A DNA stretch of 64,000 nucleotides from Amycolatopsis granulosa (GTDB lineage: Bacteria > Actinomycetota > Actinomycetes > Mycobacteriales > Pseudonocardiaceae). The DNA lies in NCBI RefSeq assembly GCF_011758745.1, contig NZ_JAANOV010000001.1:62001-126000 (forward strand), in the 5' to 3' direction. Numbering within the stretch: position 1 is the stretch's first letter; the number at the start of each line of letters is the position of its first letter. The position numbers and the translations under genes were made by a program. The notes under the pieces were generated by a model. The model saw only the letters and a program-made list of their open reading frames with translations, was not told where the DNA came from and did not search any database. Of this stretch, positions 53,903-63,320 are shown in pieces.

Positions 53903-55953
53903 CCGAACCGCCCACCCGGTCCCTGCGCCCGGACCGGCCGCTGCGCCCATCGCCCTGGCCACGTGAACCGCTGCGCTTCCCGCAGCCGCCGCCGGGCACC
54001 CCGACGCGCTACATCCCCGCCTCCGGCCGCCTCGCGCCACCGGCGAAGCCACCGGAGTCATCGGAGTCGCGGGAGTCGCCCGAGTCGTCGGAGTCGTCGG
54101 AGTCGTCGGAGACACCGTCCCGTGCGGACGGCGCGCGTCCCCGGCGGGGTCCGGCCGCCGGGCGGCCCGGGTTCCTCGCCGACCCGTTCTTCGGTCCCGG
54201 CCTCGCCGCGGTCGCGGTGGTGCTGTGGATCGTCGGGCTGCACCCGGTCCCGCCCGAGGCGATCGGCGGGCTCGGGCTCGTCGCCGAGCTGTCGGTGCCG
54301 ACGCTGCTGTCCTATCCGCTGCTGGTCGCCGCGGTGGTGCTGGAACTGCTGCGCTACCGGCCGCGCACCTGGCTGCTCTCGCTCTACACGCTCGTCGGCG
54401 TGCTCGGTGTCTACGGGCTGCAACCCGCGGTCGAGGAGGTCGCGCGGCTGCCGGTGGCCTGGCTGCACGCGGGGTTCGCCGACTACATCGCGACCCACGG
54501 CGACATCCTGCACGACTACGACGCCCGGTTCTCGTGGGCCGGGTTCTTCTCCCTGGTCGCGATGATCACGCGCGCGGCCGGGATGCCGGACGCGGTCCCG
54601 TTCCTGAACTGGGCCCCGGTCGTGCTGTCCGGCCTGGCGGTGCTCGGGGTGCGCGCGCTGGCCGTGTCCGCGCTGGGCAACCGGCGCGCGGCGTGGCTCG
54701 CGCCGTGGCTCTACCTGGTCGCGAACTGGACCGAACAGGACTACTTCTCCCCGCAGGGCACCGCGATGGTGCTGCTGCTCGCCGCGCTGGCGCTGACCTT
54801 CCGGCACCTGGTTCGGCCGCGGCTGACCGAACCGGTCAAGGCGCGGCTGCGCGCCCGGCTCGCGCCGCGCTCGAGCCCGAAGGCGCGTCTGGTCGCGCAG
54901 GGCGCGGTGGTCCTGATCGGGCTGGCGCTGGCGCCCACGCACCAGCTCACGCCGTTCGTGCTCGGCGTCCTGCTGCTGCTCCTGCTGGTGTTCGGGCGGC
55001 TGTGGCCGGCGTGGGTGCCGTTCGTCATCCTCGGTGGTGCCGTGGTGTGGTTCTCGCTGGGCGCCTCGGAGTTCTGGAGCGGGCAGCTGGTCCGGATGAT
55101 CCTCAGCCCGCTCGGTGACGTCGGGTCCTCGGTGGACCAGGGGATCGTGGCCCGGTTCGCCGGCAGCCCGGGGCGGCTCGTGGTGCTGACGGTGCGCATC
55201 GGCATCACCCTGTTCATCGCCGGGCTGTCCGCGTACGGGATCTGGCTCATGCGCCGCGACAACCTCAAGTCCTGGCTGCTGCCGGCGCTGAGCATCGCGC
55301 CGTTCGGCCTCGCCGTCGCCCAGCCCTACGGGGGCGAGGTCTTCATGCGCTGTTTCCTGTTCGCGCTGCCGATCATGGCGCTGCCCGCCTCGCTCGCGCT
55401 GGAGAAGGCCGTCACCTCGGCGCGGCGGCTGCGCTGGCGCAACCGGCCCGTCCGCACCGTGCTGACCGCGGCGGTGCCGTGGGTCGTGCTCACCGGGCTG
55501 CTCGCCGCGACCATCACCGCGCGGGGCGGCAACGACGCCTACGTCAGTTTTCACGACAGCGACATCGCCGCGGCGAGCTGGGCGGTGCGGCAGGCGCAGC
55601 CCGGGCAGCGGGTCGATTCGCTGGTCAACTCGGTGCCGTTGCAGTTCGCCCGGGTGGGCGAGGTGTCGCAGTACGAGGTCGACGACTACTGCGAGGACGT
55701 GATGGCCGACGTGCCCGCGCTGGTCGCGTGCCTGCGCGGCAAGGGCCCGGACTATCTTGTGCTCACCGAGCCGCAGTGGGCCTACCTGAAGATCTTCGAC
55801 CAGGTCCCGGATACCTTCGGTGCCGACCTCGTTCGCGAGCTCGAGGCGACCGGGGTGTACCACCTGGTGTTCGACGATCGCGGATCGCTGGTGCTCGGCC
55901 GGACGACGCCCGCCGACAGGTTCGTGCAGGGCAGTGGCGGAGGGAACACGTGA
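53899..55953 (+). CDS. Large polytopic membrane protein (polymerase or GT-C glycosyltransferase candidate)
   Basis: 684-aa protein. The first 90 residues are Pro/Arg/Ser/Glu-rich and probably cytoplasmic, including a 19-residue Ser/Glu repeat (about 53-71). About ten to twelve helices follow to residue 545, then a 130-residue extracytoplasmic domain near the C-terminus containing DDYCEDVMADVPALV and LRGKGPDYLVLTEPQWAYLK. The layout (helices plus terminal soluble domain) resembles GT-C enzymes, and its place after the flippase fits a repeat-unit polymerase. No signature residue proves either role. GTG 53899 overlaps the flippase stop. Confidence 0.7.
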   Translation: MTEPPTRSLRPDRPLRPSPWPREPLRFPQPPPGTPTRYIPASGRLAPPAKPPESSESRESPESSESSESSETPSRADGARPRRGPAAGRPGFLADPFFGPGLAAVAVVLWIVGLHPVPPEAIGGLGLVAELSVPTLLSYPLLVAAVVLELLRYRPRTWLLSLYTLVGVLGVYGLQPAVEEVARLPVAWLHAGFADYIATHGDILHDYDARFSWAGFFSLVAMITRAAGMPDAVPFLNWAPVVLSGLAVLGVRALAVSALGNRRAAWLAPWLYLVANWTEQDYFSPQGTAMVLLLAALALTFRHLVRPRLTEPVKARLRARLAPRSSPKARLVAQGAVVLIGLALAPTHQLTPFVLGVLLLLLLVFGRLWPAWVPFVILGGAVVWFSLGASEFWSGQLVRMILSPLGDVGSSVDQGIVARFAGSPGRLVVLTVRIGITLFIAGLSAYGIWLMRRDNLKSWLLPALSIAPFGLAVAQPYGGEVFMRCFLFALPIMALPASLALEKAVTSARRLRWRNRPVRTVLTAAVPWVVLTGLLAATITARGGNDAYVSFHDSDIAAASWAVRQAQPGQRVDSLVNSVPLQFARVGEVSQYEVDDYCEDVMADVPALVACLRGKGPDYLVLTEPQWAYLKIFDQVPDTFGADLVRELEATGVYHLVFDDRGSLVLGRTTPADRFVQGSGGGNT
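54053..54112 (+). repeat. Microsatellite-like GAGTCGTCG repeat
   Basis: Imperfect 9-bp units encoding Ser-Ser-Glu triplets in the cytoplasmic tail of the membrane protein. Slippage would change tail length in frame. Confidence 0.7.
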
Positions 55954-56513
55954 GCGAGACCCGGTCCCTGGGACGCCGGTTGCGCGATCAGGTCCACATC
56001 GAACTGTGGGCGACGACGGTCGGCGCGTTCGTCAACGGGGTGCTCGGCAGCGCGCTGATGCCGCGGCCGCTGCGGCTGCTCGGCTACCGCGCGCTCGGCG
56101 CCCGCGTGCGCTCCGGCAACATCTTCCCCGGGCTGCGCATCTACGGCGCGCTGCGCAACGTGGAGATCGGCCGCCGCACGTTCCTCAACGCCGAGTGCTA
56201 CCTGGAGGCCCTCGGCCCGATCACCATCGGCGAGGCGTGCCAGTTCGGCCCGCAGGTCATGATCGTCACCTCGCACCACCGGACACTGCCCGACGGCCGC
56301 GTGTCCCGTGTCGCGGAGGCCCGGCCGGTCGTGATCGGCGACCGGGTGTGGGTCGGTGCGCGTGCCCAGATCCTGCCCGGGGTGCGCATCGCCGACGACG
56401 CGGTGATCGCCGCCGGTGCGGTCGTGGCACGCGACTGCCCGGTGCCCGGGGTCTACGCCGGAGTGCCGGCCCGGCTGGTCCGCCGGACGGCCGTCGTCCC
56501 GGAGCCCGCGTGA
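55950..56513 (+). CDS. Left-handed beta-helix acyltransferase (CysE/LacA/LpxA-type)
   Basis: 187-aa hexapeptide-repeat transferase. Repeats of the form VEIGRRTFLN, ITIGEACQFGP, VVIGDRVWVGARAQILPGVRIADDAVIAAGAVVARD are clear, and the catalytic histidine candidate is in TSHHRTLP. The C-terminal VYAGVPARLVR is standard. It probably O-acetylates the sugar or a precursor. GTG 55950 overlaps the previous stop. Confidence 0.87.
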   Translation: MSETRSLGRRLRDQVHIELWATTVGAFVNGVLGSALMPRPLRLLGYRALGARVRSGNIFPGLRIYGALRNVEIGRRTFLNAECYLEALGPITIGEACQFGPQVMIVTSHHRTLPDGRVSRVAEARPVVIGDRVWVGARAQILPGVRIADDAVIAAGAVVARDCPVPGVYAGVPARLVRRTAVVPEPA

Positions 56514-56740
56514 GCCCGGCCGACTGGCTCACCCTGTGCACCGCGGTCGCCGGGGTGGCCCTGCTGGTGGTGCTCGTGGTGCGGACCGTGCTCAAGGAGA
56601 TCGCCGTCGGGCGCCGCTCGACGGATTCGGCGTCCGCGCGGGACCGCCGGATCCGCACCCTCGACCTGGTCGCGGTGGCGTTGACGGTGCTGACCGCGGC
56701 CGGCGCCGTCTGGCGGATCGTGGTGGGTCTTGCGTTGTGA
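56510..56740 (+). CDS. Small membrane protein
   Basis: 76-aa protein with two helices (LTLCTAVAGVALLVVLVVRTVL and LDLVAVALTVLTAAGAVWRIVVGL) separated by a basic loop with GRRSTDSASARDRRIR. GTG 56510 overlaps the acyltransferase stop by 4 bp, and its own stop lies 5 bp from the end of the convergent glycoside hydrolase gene. The role is unknown. Confidence 0.6.
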   Translation: MSPADWLTLCTAVAGVALLVVLVVRTVLKEIAVGRRSTDSASARDRRIRTLDLVAVALTVLTAAGAVWRIVVGLAL

Positions 56741-56745
56741 TCCGG

Positions 56746-58182
56746 TCAGTGCGGCAGCAGGATCGCCAGCGGTGGCAGCCGCAGGCTGCCCCCGCCGGTC
56801 CGCAGCAGCTGGGGCGTGCTCCGCGGATTGACCGTGACCTTCCCGTGCGGCGTGCTGAACTGCAGCGCGTTCGCCGGCCGGGCCACGTCGACCAGCCGGG
56901 CCCGCAGCCGCGGCGCGAGCCAGGTCCAGGCCGCGGTCAGGCTCATCGGCCGCAGCCGGTCCACGCCCGGCAGCGCTTCCGACCACAACGCCGCGTAGGG
57001 CAGGTCGTCGCTCGCCTCCGGCTGCCACAGCAGCATCGCGGCGGCACCGGCCTCCTCGGCCCAGGCCACCGCGTCCAAAGTGGCCACCGCGCGTGCCTGG
57101 TCCACCGGTGGCGCGGCCTGCGTGGTGCCGGCGCTGCGGGTGACGGCACTGCGGGTGACGGCGCTTCGGGTGACGGCGCTGCCGGCCGGGAGCGTGGTGT
57201 CCGGGGCCTTGCCGCCGGGGGGTTTGCTGTCGGGTGCTTTGGTGTCCGGTGCCTTGGCATCGGGGTAGAACTCCGACCACCACACCGGCAGCCCGGTGAC
57301 CCCGCGGGCCCAGCGGGTCGCGTCGGCGTAGATCTGGGACGCCTTGTCCGGCGTGGTGATCAGGCCCTTGTCGCGGGTGCCGGTGGAGGCGTCCAGCGCG
57401 ACGAAGTCACCGCCGTGCTTGTGCTCGTTCCAGTACGTCACGACGTCCAGCGACCGCTGGTCGATCACGCCGTACGGGCCGCGCAACTGCGACGGGTGAT
57501 CGGTCGCCGCCGGCGAGGACCAGCTGTTGAGCACCACGTACGGGCCGCCGATGCGGGCGTCCGGCCGCACCCGTTTCACCGCGTCGTAGACCTGGTTGTA
57601 CAGGTCGGTGTAGGCCGCCACGTCCCAGTTGCCGCGGGCGGCGTTCCAGAAGCCCTTGAGCTCGTTCCACACCTGGAAGTACTGGACCCGGGGATAGCGC
57701 TGGGCGACCTGCGCGGCCAGGCGGGCGAAGTCGGCGAAGTGCGCCCGCAGCGGTGCGGCCGCCAGATTGTCCCAGTCGGTCGTGCCGATCGCACCGCCCT
57801 TCATCCAATCCGGAGCGCAGCACAAGGTGATCACCGGTGTGCCGCCGGTTCGCTCGATCAGGTCCATTCGTTCGTCCAATCGGGACCAGTCGTAGCGGCC
57901 GGGTGCGGGCTCGGGATTTCCCACGCCGAAGCCCATGATGTGCTGGTTCTGCAGCATCGGTGTGGCGCCCAGGATCTGCTCGCCGCTCTGCCGCTGCCCG
58001 GGTGTGAGCCACGAGTCCAAGCTGTACTGTGCGTGCGTCACGCCGAGTACCAGCCCACCCTCGCCGGGATGCAGCACCACGTGCGCCGGCTCCGGGGGCT
58101 GGTCGGACTTCCCCGGAGGCCAGCTGAAGAGCCCCGCCACCAGCAGGGCGACCATCGCCACGATCCCCACGCGAGCCAGCAT
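56746..58182 (-). CDS. Membrane-anchored glycoside hydrolase, GH39-like (clan GH-A)
   Basis: 478-aa enzyme with an N-terminal signal anchor (ARVGIVAMVALLVAGLFSW). The TIM-barrel region has the acid/base glutamate in FQVWNELKGFW (about residue 172) and the nucleophile in VWWSEFYPD (about residue 299), as in clan A. A disordered insertion (about 304-352) with repeated Lys/Ala/Pro and Ala-Val-Thr-Arg-Ser units interrupts the barrel near the nucleophile strand. It probably trims or releases the polysaccharide. ATG 58182; it is the only gene of the locus on the minus strand. Confidence 0.8.
   Translation of the reverse strand: MLARVGIVAMVALLVAGLFSWPPGKSDQPPEPAHVVLHPGEGGLVLGVTHAQYSLDSWLTPGQRQSGEQILGATPMLQNQHIMGFGVGNPEPAPGRYDWSRLDERMDLIERTGGTPVITLCCAPDWMKGGAIGTTDWDNLAAAPLRAHFADFARLAAQVAQRYPRVQYFQVWNELKGFWNAARGNWDVAAYTDLYNQVYDAVKRVRPDARIGGPYVVLNSWSSPAATDHPSQLRGPYGVIDQRSLDVVTYWNEHKHGGDFVALDASTGTRDKGLITTPDKASQIYADATRWARGVTGLPVWWSEFYPDAKAPDTKAPDSKPPGGKAPDTTLPAGSAVTRSAVTRSAVTRSAGTTQAAPPVDQARAVATLDAVAWAEEAGAAAMLLWQPEASDDLPYAALWSEALPGVDRLRPMSLTAAWTWLAPRLRARLVDVARPANALQFSTPHGKVTVNPRSTPQLLRTGGGSLRLPPLAILLPH
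57131..57175. repeat. Three tandem 15-bp repeats inside the GH39-like gene
   Basis: Units of GCGCTGCGGGTGACG with single changes at 57131, 57146 and 57161, encoding the AVTRS repeat. The unit keeps the frame, so length variation between strains is possible. Confidence 0.85.
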
Positions 58183-58233
58183 GCGCGACCGACCACTGTC
58201 TTGCCTGTTCAGAGCTACACCCGGAAGGGGGAA

Positions 58234-59076
58234 ATGCCCGTGAGTGCGGCCGCGGTCTCCGTGTGCATCCCGGCATACCAGGCCGGGCGATACATCGCCG
58301 GCACCGTCAGCAGCGTCCTGTCACAGACCTTCGAGGACTTCGAACTCGTCGTGCTGGACAACGCCTCGACCGACGCGACCCCGGAGATCCTGCGGGGTTT
58401 CACCGACCCGCGGGTGCGGGTGCTCCGCAACGAACGGGTGCTGCCGCTGGCCGAGAACTGGAACCGCGTCGTGGCCGAGTCCAGGGGACGCTACGTGAAG
58501 CTGCTGTGCGCCGACGACCTGTTGCACCCGGACTGCCTGCGCCGCCAGTACGAGGTGCTCGCCGCCGATCGGGGAATCGCGCTGGTCTGCGCACGCCGCG
58601 ACATGATCAGCGAAACCGGCGCCGTGCTCGCCGCGAACAAGGGGCTGCGCGGGCTGGTGGGCCGGCACGAACCGGACGCGGTGATCCGCAAGGTCGTGCG
58701 GCACGGCGGCAACCCGCTGGGCGAGCCGGGGGGCGCGCTGTTCCGCCGGGAGCAGTTCGATGCCGTCGGTGGCTGGGACCGGGGCTGGAAGTTCCCGATG
58801 GACCTCGCGCTGTGGATCCGCCTGCTGGGTCACGGGGACTTCTACGGCCAGCCGGAGTCCCTGGCCGCGTTCCGCATCGCGCCCGGCTCGTTGTCGGCGG
58901 TGGCGCGGCGCGCCGAGTACGACGAGCAGCGGGCGCTGTCGGAGGACCTGGCGAGCGACCCGGTGTGGGGGGTGCGGCCGGTGGACCGGCTGGTGGGCGC
59001 GGCGATGGCGCCGTGGGCACGGCTGCGGCGGGTGGCCCTGTTCCTGGTGGCCCGCAGCCAGGGGGCGCGGAGCTAG
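58234..59076 (+). CDS. Family 2 glycosyltransferase
   Basis: 280-aa GT-A enzyme. SVCIPAYQAGRYIAGTVSSVLSQTFEDFELVVLDNASTD opens the fold, the metal motif is LLCADDLLHPD (D-D), and the acceptor region has GEPGGALFRREQFDAVGGWDRGWKFPMDLALWIRL. AAGGGGGAA before ATG 58234 is a good ribosome binding site. It is divergent from the GH39-like gene across 51 bp and lies upstream of the GH16 gene. Confidence 0.87.
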   Translation: MPVSAAAVSVCIPAYQAGRYIAGTVSSVLSQTFEDFELVVLDNASTDATPEILRGFTDPRVRVLRNERVLPLAENWNRVVAESRGRYVKLLCADDLLHPDCLRRQYEVLAADRGIALVCARRDMISETGAVLAANKGLRGLVGRHEPDAVIRKVVRHGGNPLGEPGGALFRREQFDAVGGWDRGWKFPMDLALWIRLLGHGDFYGQPESLAAFRIAPGSLSAVARRAEYDEQRALSEDLASDPVWGVRPVDRLVGAAMAPWARLRRVALFLVARSQGARS

Positions 59077-59099
59077 TCGCTCGATGGGGGGAAGGTAGT

Positions 59100-59909
59100 T
59101 TGGCGCGCGTGGCGCGTCGCGTAGTCATCCTGGTGGCCTGCGTAATCCTGGCGGGCGTGGCCGTCGTCGCCGTCCGGGTGACCGCGGGGCGCTTCGGCGG
59201 TGGTGACTGGCCGGCGGTGGGCACCCAGGCCCCGGGCACGGCGGTGGTCACCCCGGACCGGTCCGGCGAGGCCGCCGCCGACTACGGCTGGCGGCTGGTC
59301 GCGCAGGACGACTTCGACGGCCGGCGGGTGAACACCGCCGACTGGGAGGTCTACGCCGGGCGCAACCCGGTGTCCGGGGAGGTCCTGAGCGCGGACCAGT
59401 GCGTGGTCCGCGACGGCATCCTCACCCTGGTCGGCAACGGTGACGACACCGCAGCGACCTGTGGCATCGCCTGGCGCGCGGACCGCACCTACGGCCGGTG
59501 GGAGGTCCGCGCGCGCTTCCCGGCCCCGGCGGACCCCGACTTCAACCCGGTCCTGCTGCTGTGGCCGGAGAGCGACAGCAACACCGACGGCGAGATCGAC
59601 TTCGCCGAGATCTACGATCCGGCCCGGCAGTACGTGGAGAGCTTCCTGCACGGCCCGGGCAACACGGCCGCCGGGCAGACCAGGAAGGCCCCCTTCGACA
59701 TCACGGCGTGGCACAACTACGCCCTGGAATGGCAGCCCGACCACGTCACCTGCTACCTCGACGGCGTGGCGTGGGCGACCTACGGCAGGCCCGGAACCAT
59801 CCCGCACCAGCCGATGCACCTGGTCATCCAGCAGAACCACAACCGCCACAAGGCCGCGGCCCCGGTCCGCAGCACCGCGGAGATCGACTGGGTGCGTCTC
59901 TACGAGTGA
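59100..59909 (+). CDS. Secreted or anchored glycoside hydrolase family 16 protein
   Basis: 269-aa beta-glucanase-like enzyme. The N-terminus is a signal peptide or anchor (VARRVVILVACVILAGVAVVAV). The catalytic motif E165-I-D-F-A-E170 carries nucleophile E165 and acid/base E170. The flanking YGRWEVRARFP and WHNYALEWQPDHVTCYLDG are typical of GH16. TTG 59100 with GGAAGG 4 nt upstream is preferred; GTG 59109 is possible. It lies 23 bp after the glycosyltransferase gene. It may process or cross-link the exported polymer. Confidence 0.87.
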   Translation: MARVARRVVILVACVILAGVAVVAVRVTAGRFGGGDWPAVGTQAPGTAVVTPDRSGEAAADYGWRLVAQDDFDGRRVNTADWEVYAGRNPVSGEVLSADQCVVRDGILTLVGNGDDTAATCGIAWRADRTYGRWEVRARFPAPADPDFNPVLLLWPESDSNTDGEIDFAEIYDPARQYVESFLHGPGNTAAGQTRKAPFDITAWHNYALEWQPDHVTCYLDGVAWATYGRPGTIPHQPMHLVIQQNHNRHKAAAPVRSTAEIDWVRLYE

Positions 59910-59926
59910 CGATCCGCACACGGGAA

Positions 59927-59946
59927 ATAGTCAAGCGCTCAACTAT
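59927..59946. promoter_or_regulatory. MarR-type palindrome upstream of the nitroreductase gene
   Basis: ATAGTCAAGCGCTCAACTAT is a 20-bp near-perfect dyad with core CAAGCGCTCAA. It matches the sites at 63901-63918 and 63937-63948 near the MarR gene, so one regulator probably acts at all three. Confidence 0.6.
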
Positions 59947-59989
59947 GTTGCCTGCTGAGCATGCCCACGAACCGTCCAGGGGAGCACCC

Positions 59990-60607
59990 ATGACCTCCAC
60001 CACCGGCCTCGCCGACCTCCTGCACCTGCCGCCGGACGTGCAGAACCTGCTGTTCCGGGAGGCACGCACCGCGAACTCGTTCGCCGACGAGCCCGTCGGC
60101 GAGGAGCAGATCCAGGCGATCTACGACCTGGTGAAGTGGGCGCCGACGTCGATGAACATCCAGCCGCTGCGTGCGCTGGTCGTCCGCACCGAGGAAGGCA
60201 AGCGACGGCTGCTGCCGCACATGTCCGAGGGCAACCGCGCCAAGACCGCGAGCGCCCCGGTGACCGTGGTGCTGGCCGCCGACACCGACTTCCACGAGAA
60301 GCTGCCCAGGACCTTCCCGCACAAGCCGGGCGTGAAGGACCTCTTCTCCGGTGACGAGAGCGCCCGCGAGCGCGTCGCACGGCTCAACGCCCTGCTGCAG
60401 GTCGGATACTTCATCGTCGGCGTCCGCGCCGCCGGGCTGGCGGCCGGTCCGATGACCGGCTTCGACGCCGCCGGGATCGACCGGGAGTTCTTCGCCGACC
60501 GCGCCTGGAAGTCCCTGGTCGTGGTCAACATCGGCAAGCCGGGCGAGAACCCGTGGTTCGACCGGCTGCCCCGGCTGGACTACGACGAGGTCACCGAAAC
60601 CGTCTGA
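59990..60607 (+). CDS. Nitroreductase family protein (RutE/HadB-like)
   Basis: 205-aa predicted FMN-dependent NAD(P)H oxidoreductase of the malonic-semialdehyde-reductase-like branch. [15 protein letters not shown] near the start, the FMN-contact region [16 protein letters not shown] and the later [16 protein letters not shown] are family features. AGGGGAGC precedes ATG 59990. The upstream MarR-type palindrome suggests induction by an electrophile or phenolic compound; the substrate is not known. Confidence 0.86.
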   Translation: MTSTTGLADLLHLPPDVQNLLFREARTANSFADEPVGEEQIQAIYDLVKWAPTSMNIQPLRALVVRTEEGKRRLLPHMSEGNRAKTASAPVTVVLAADTDFHEKLPRTFPHKPGVKDLFSGDESARERVARLNALLQVGYFIVGVRAAGLAAGPMTGFDAAGIDREFFADRAWKSLVVVNIGKPGENPWFDRLPRLDYDEVTETV

Positions 60608-60681
60608 AGTCCCTCGCGCGAAGCGGCAGGCGGGCGGCGGATAGCATCGGTGGGACATCACTTCGTTCGAAGGAGCCCATC

Positions 60682-62718
60682 GTGAACCAGCCGTCGTCCG
60701 CCGCAGCCGCACCCGCCGCCAGCGTGGTGGTGCCGGCCGGGACCACGGCCGGGGCCGCGATCCGCGAGGCGGGGCTGCCGACGAAGGGGCCGGAGGCGAT
60801 CGTCGTCGTCCGCGACGCCGACGGGCGTCTGCGCGACCTGGCGTGGGCGCCGGAGTCGGACGCCACGGTCGAGCCCGTCGCGGCCGGCACCGAGGACGGC
60901 CGCAGCGTCATCCGGCACTCCGCGGCCCACGTGCTCGCCCAGGCCGTGCAGCAGCAGTTCCCGGAGGCCAAGCTCGGCATCGGCCCGCCGATCAAGGACG
61001 GCTTCTACTACGACTTCCTGGTCGACAGGCCGTTCACCCCGGAGGACCTGCAGGCGCTGGAGAAGCGCATGAAGCAGATCATCAAGGGGGCGCAGCAGTT
61101 CTCGCGCCGCCGGTTCGACTCGGTCGAGCAGGCGCGGGAGGAACTCGCGGACGAGCCGTTCAAGCTCGAGCTCGTCGACCTCAAGTCCGATCTGGACACA
61201 GTGGACACCGCCGAGGTGATGGAGGTCGGCGGTGGTGAGCTGACCATCTACGACAACCTCGACCCGCGCACCAAGGAGCGCGTGTGGAGCGACCTGTGCC
61301 GCGGCCCGCACGTGCCCACCACGAAGTTCATCCCGGCCTTCACGCTGACCCGGGTCGCCGCCGCCTACTGGCGCGGCAACGAGAAGAACCCGCAGTTGCA
61401 GCGCATCTACGGCACCGCGTGGGAGTCGGCCGAGGCGCAGGAGGCCTACCTGGAGCGGCTGGCCGAGGCCGAGCGGCGCGACCACCGCCGGCTCGGCGCG
61501 GAGCTGGACCTGTTCTCCTTCCCCGAGGAGATCGGCTCGGGCCTGCCGGTCTTCCACCCCAAGGGCGGCATCATCCGGCGGGAGCTGGAGAACTACTCGC
61601 GCCGGCGGCACGAGGAGTCCGGTTACGAGTTCGTGAACACCCCGCACATCACCAAGAGCGGGCTGTTCTACACCTCGGGCCACCTGCCCTACTACGCGGA
61701 CACGATGTTCCCGCCGCTGCCCCTGGAGGGCGAGGAGTACTACCTCAAGGCGATGAACTGCCCGATGCACCACCTGATCTTCCGCTCGCGCGGGCGGTCC
61801 TACCGGGAGCTGCCGCTGCGGCTGTTCGAGTTCGGCACGGTGTACCGGTACGAGAAGTCGGGCGTGGTGCACGGCCTGACCCGGGTGCGCGGGCTGACCA
61901 TGGACGACTCGCACATCTACTGCACGCAGGAGCAGATGCCCGGCGAGCTGCGGTCGCTGCTGCGGTTCGTGCTGGACCTGCTGGCCGACTACGGCCTGTC
62001 CGACTTCTACCTCGAGCTGTCCACCCGTGGCGACTCGGACAAGTTCATCGGCTCGGACGAGGAGTGGGAAGCGGCCACCGAGACGCTGCGGCAGGCCGCG
62101 ATCGACTCCGGGCTCGAGCTGGTGCCGGACCCGGGCGGGGCGGCCTACTACGGCCCGAAGATCTCGGTCCAGGCCAAGGACGCGATCGGCCGGTCCTGGC
62201 AGATGTCGACCATCCAGCTGGACTTCAACCACCCCAAGCGGTTCGAGCTGACCTACACCGCCGCGGACGGCAGCCGCCAGCAGCCGGTGGTCATCCACCG
62301 CGCGTTGTTCGGGTCGATCGAGCGGTTCTTCGGCGTGCTCACCGAGCACTACGCCGGCGCGTTCCCGGCGTGGCTGGCGCCGGTGCAGGTGGTCGGCATC
62401 CCGATCGCCGACGAGCACGTGGAGCACCTGCGGGGCGTGGCGAAGGCGTTGCGCGCCAAGGGGATCCGCGTCGAGGTGGACACCAGCGACGACCGGATGC
62501 AGAAGAAGATCCGCACGCACACCACGCAGAAGGTGCCGTTCATGGTGCTGGCGGGTGGCAAGGACGTCGAGGCGGGCGCGGTGTCGTTCCGGTTCCGTGA
62601 CGGCAGCCAGATCAACGGTGTGCCGGTGGCCGACGCGGTGGAGGCCGTCGCCGGCTGGGTCGCGCGGAGGGAGAACAGCTCGCCGACCGCGGAGGCGCTG
62701 AAGGCGGTTCTTCCTTGA
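60682..62718 (+). CDS. thrS: Threonyl-tRNA synthetase
   Basis: Charges tRNA-Thr. It is 678 aa with a TGS domain (about 15-75), an editing/SAD domain ([11 protein letters not shown], and [11 protein letters not shown]) and the class II catalytic core. Zinc ligands are in [10 protein letters not shown] (Cys), DDSHIYC (His) and [13 protein letters not shown] (His), the last being motif 3 with its arginine. The C-terminal anticodon domain ends in [17 protein letters not shown] 60682 has AAGGAG 6 nt upstream. A TAGCAT box lies at 60642-60647. The stop overlaps the HIT gene by 4 bp. Confidence 0.97.
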   Translation: MNQPSSAAAAPAASVVVPAGTTAGAAIREAGLPTKGPEAIVVVRDADGRLRDLAWAPESDATVEPVAAGTEDGRSVIRHSAAHVLAQAVQQQFPEAKLGIGPPIKDGFYYDFLVDRPFTPEDLQALEKRMKQIIKGAQQFSRRRFDSVEQAREELADEPFKLELVDLKSDLDTVDTAEVMEVGGGELTIYDNLDPRTKERVWSDLCRGPHVPTTKFIPAFTLTRVAAAYWRGNEKNPQLQRIYGTAWESAEAQEAYLERLAEAERRDHRRLGAELDLFSFPEEIGSGLPVFHPKGGIIRRELENYSRRRHEESGYEFVNTPHITKSGLFYTSGHLPYYADTMFPPLPLEGEEYYLKAMNCPMHHLIFRSRGRSYRELPLRLFEFGTVYRYEKSGVVHGLTRVRGLTMDDSHIYCTQEQMPGELRSLLRFVLDLLADYGLSDFYLELSTRGDSDKFIGSDEEWEAATETLRQAAIDSGLELVPDPGGAAYYGPKISVQAKDAIGRSWQMSTIQLDFNHPKRFELTYTAADGSRQQPVVIHRALFGSIERFFGVLTEHYAGAFPAWLAPVQVVGIPIADEHVEHLRGVAKALRAKGIRVEVDTSDDRMQKKIRTHTTQKVPFMVLAGGKDVEAGAVSFRFRDGSQINGVPVADAVEAVAGWVARRENSSPTAEALKAVLP

Positions 62719-63263
62719 CCGAGCCGGAGCTGGTGGAGCAGGACGGGGCCGGGGTGCCGGACGCGCTGCAGCGGCTGTGGACCCCGCACCGGCTGGCCTA
62801 CGTGCAGGGCCAGGACAAGCCGGCGGGTGACGAGCCCGCGGGGTGCCCGTTCTGCCGCCTGCTCGGCCTGGACGACGCCGACGCGCTGATCCTGGCGCGC
62901 GGCGAGCACGTCTGGGCGGTGCTGAACCTCTACCCGTACAACCCGGGGCACCTGATGGTCCTGCCGTACCGGCACGTGGCCGACTACCCGGACCTGACCG
63001 CGGACGAGACGCGCGAGCTGGCGGAGTTCACCCAGCACGCGATGAAGGTGGTGCGGTCGGTGTCCGGGGCGCACGGGTTCAACATCGGCATGAACCAGGG
63101 CGTCATCGCGGGCGCGGGGATCGCCGCGCACCTGCACCAGCACCTGGTCCCGCGCTGGGGTGGCGACGCGAACTTCATGCCGGTGATCGGACAGACGAAG
63201 GTGCTGCCGCAGCTGCTGGGTGAGACCCGTGAGCTGCTGTCCGCGGCGTGGCGCCGGGTCTAG
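62715..63263 (+). CDS. HIT domain protein (AP4A phosphorylase/hydrolase-like)
   Basis: 182-aa nucleotide-binding hydrolase or phosphorylase. The histidine triad is H139-L-H141-Q-H143 (HLHQHLVP), and [17 protein letters not shown] is typical of the mycobacterial Rv2613c-like AP4A phosphorylase group. CPFCRLLG near residue 43 supplies possible zinc ligands. The TTG start lies in a TTGA overlap with the thrS stop. Pairing with thrS is common in actinobacteria and fits removal of AP4A made by aminoacyl-tRNA synthetases. Confidence 0.9.
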   Translation: MTEPELVEQDGAGVPDALQRLWTPHRLAYVQGQDKPAGDEPAGCPFCRLLGLDDADALILARGEHVWAVLNLYPYNPGHLMVLPYRHVADYPDLTADETRELAEFTQHAMKVVRSVSGAHGFNIGMNQGVIAGAGIAAHLHQHLVPRWGGDANFMPVIGQTKVLPQLLGETRELLSAAWRRV

Positions 63264-63272
63264 CGAAGCGGG

Positions 63273-63304
63273 ACGGGCCCGGGCGCCGCGGCGTCCGGGC
63301 CCGT
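63273..63304. terminator. Bidirectional terminator between HIT and YceI genes
   Basis: ACGGGCCCGG (63273-63282) pairs with CCGGGCCCGT (63295-63304), with further pairing inside the loop. It sits between two converging stop codons. Confidence 0.75.
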
Positions 63305-63320
63305 ATCCGGTGGGCGGTCC

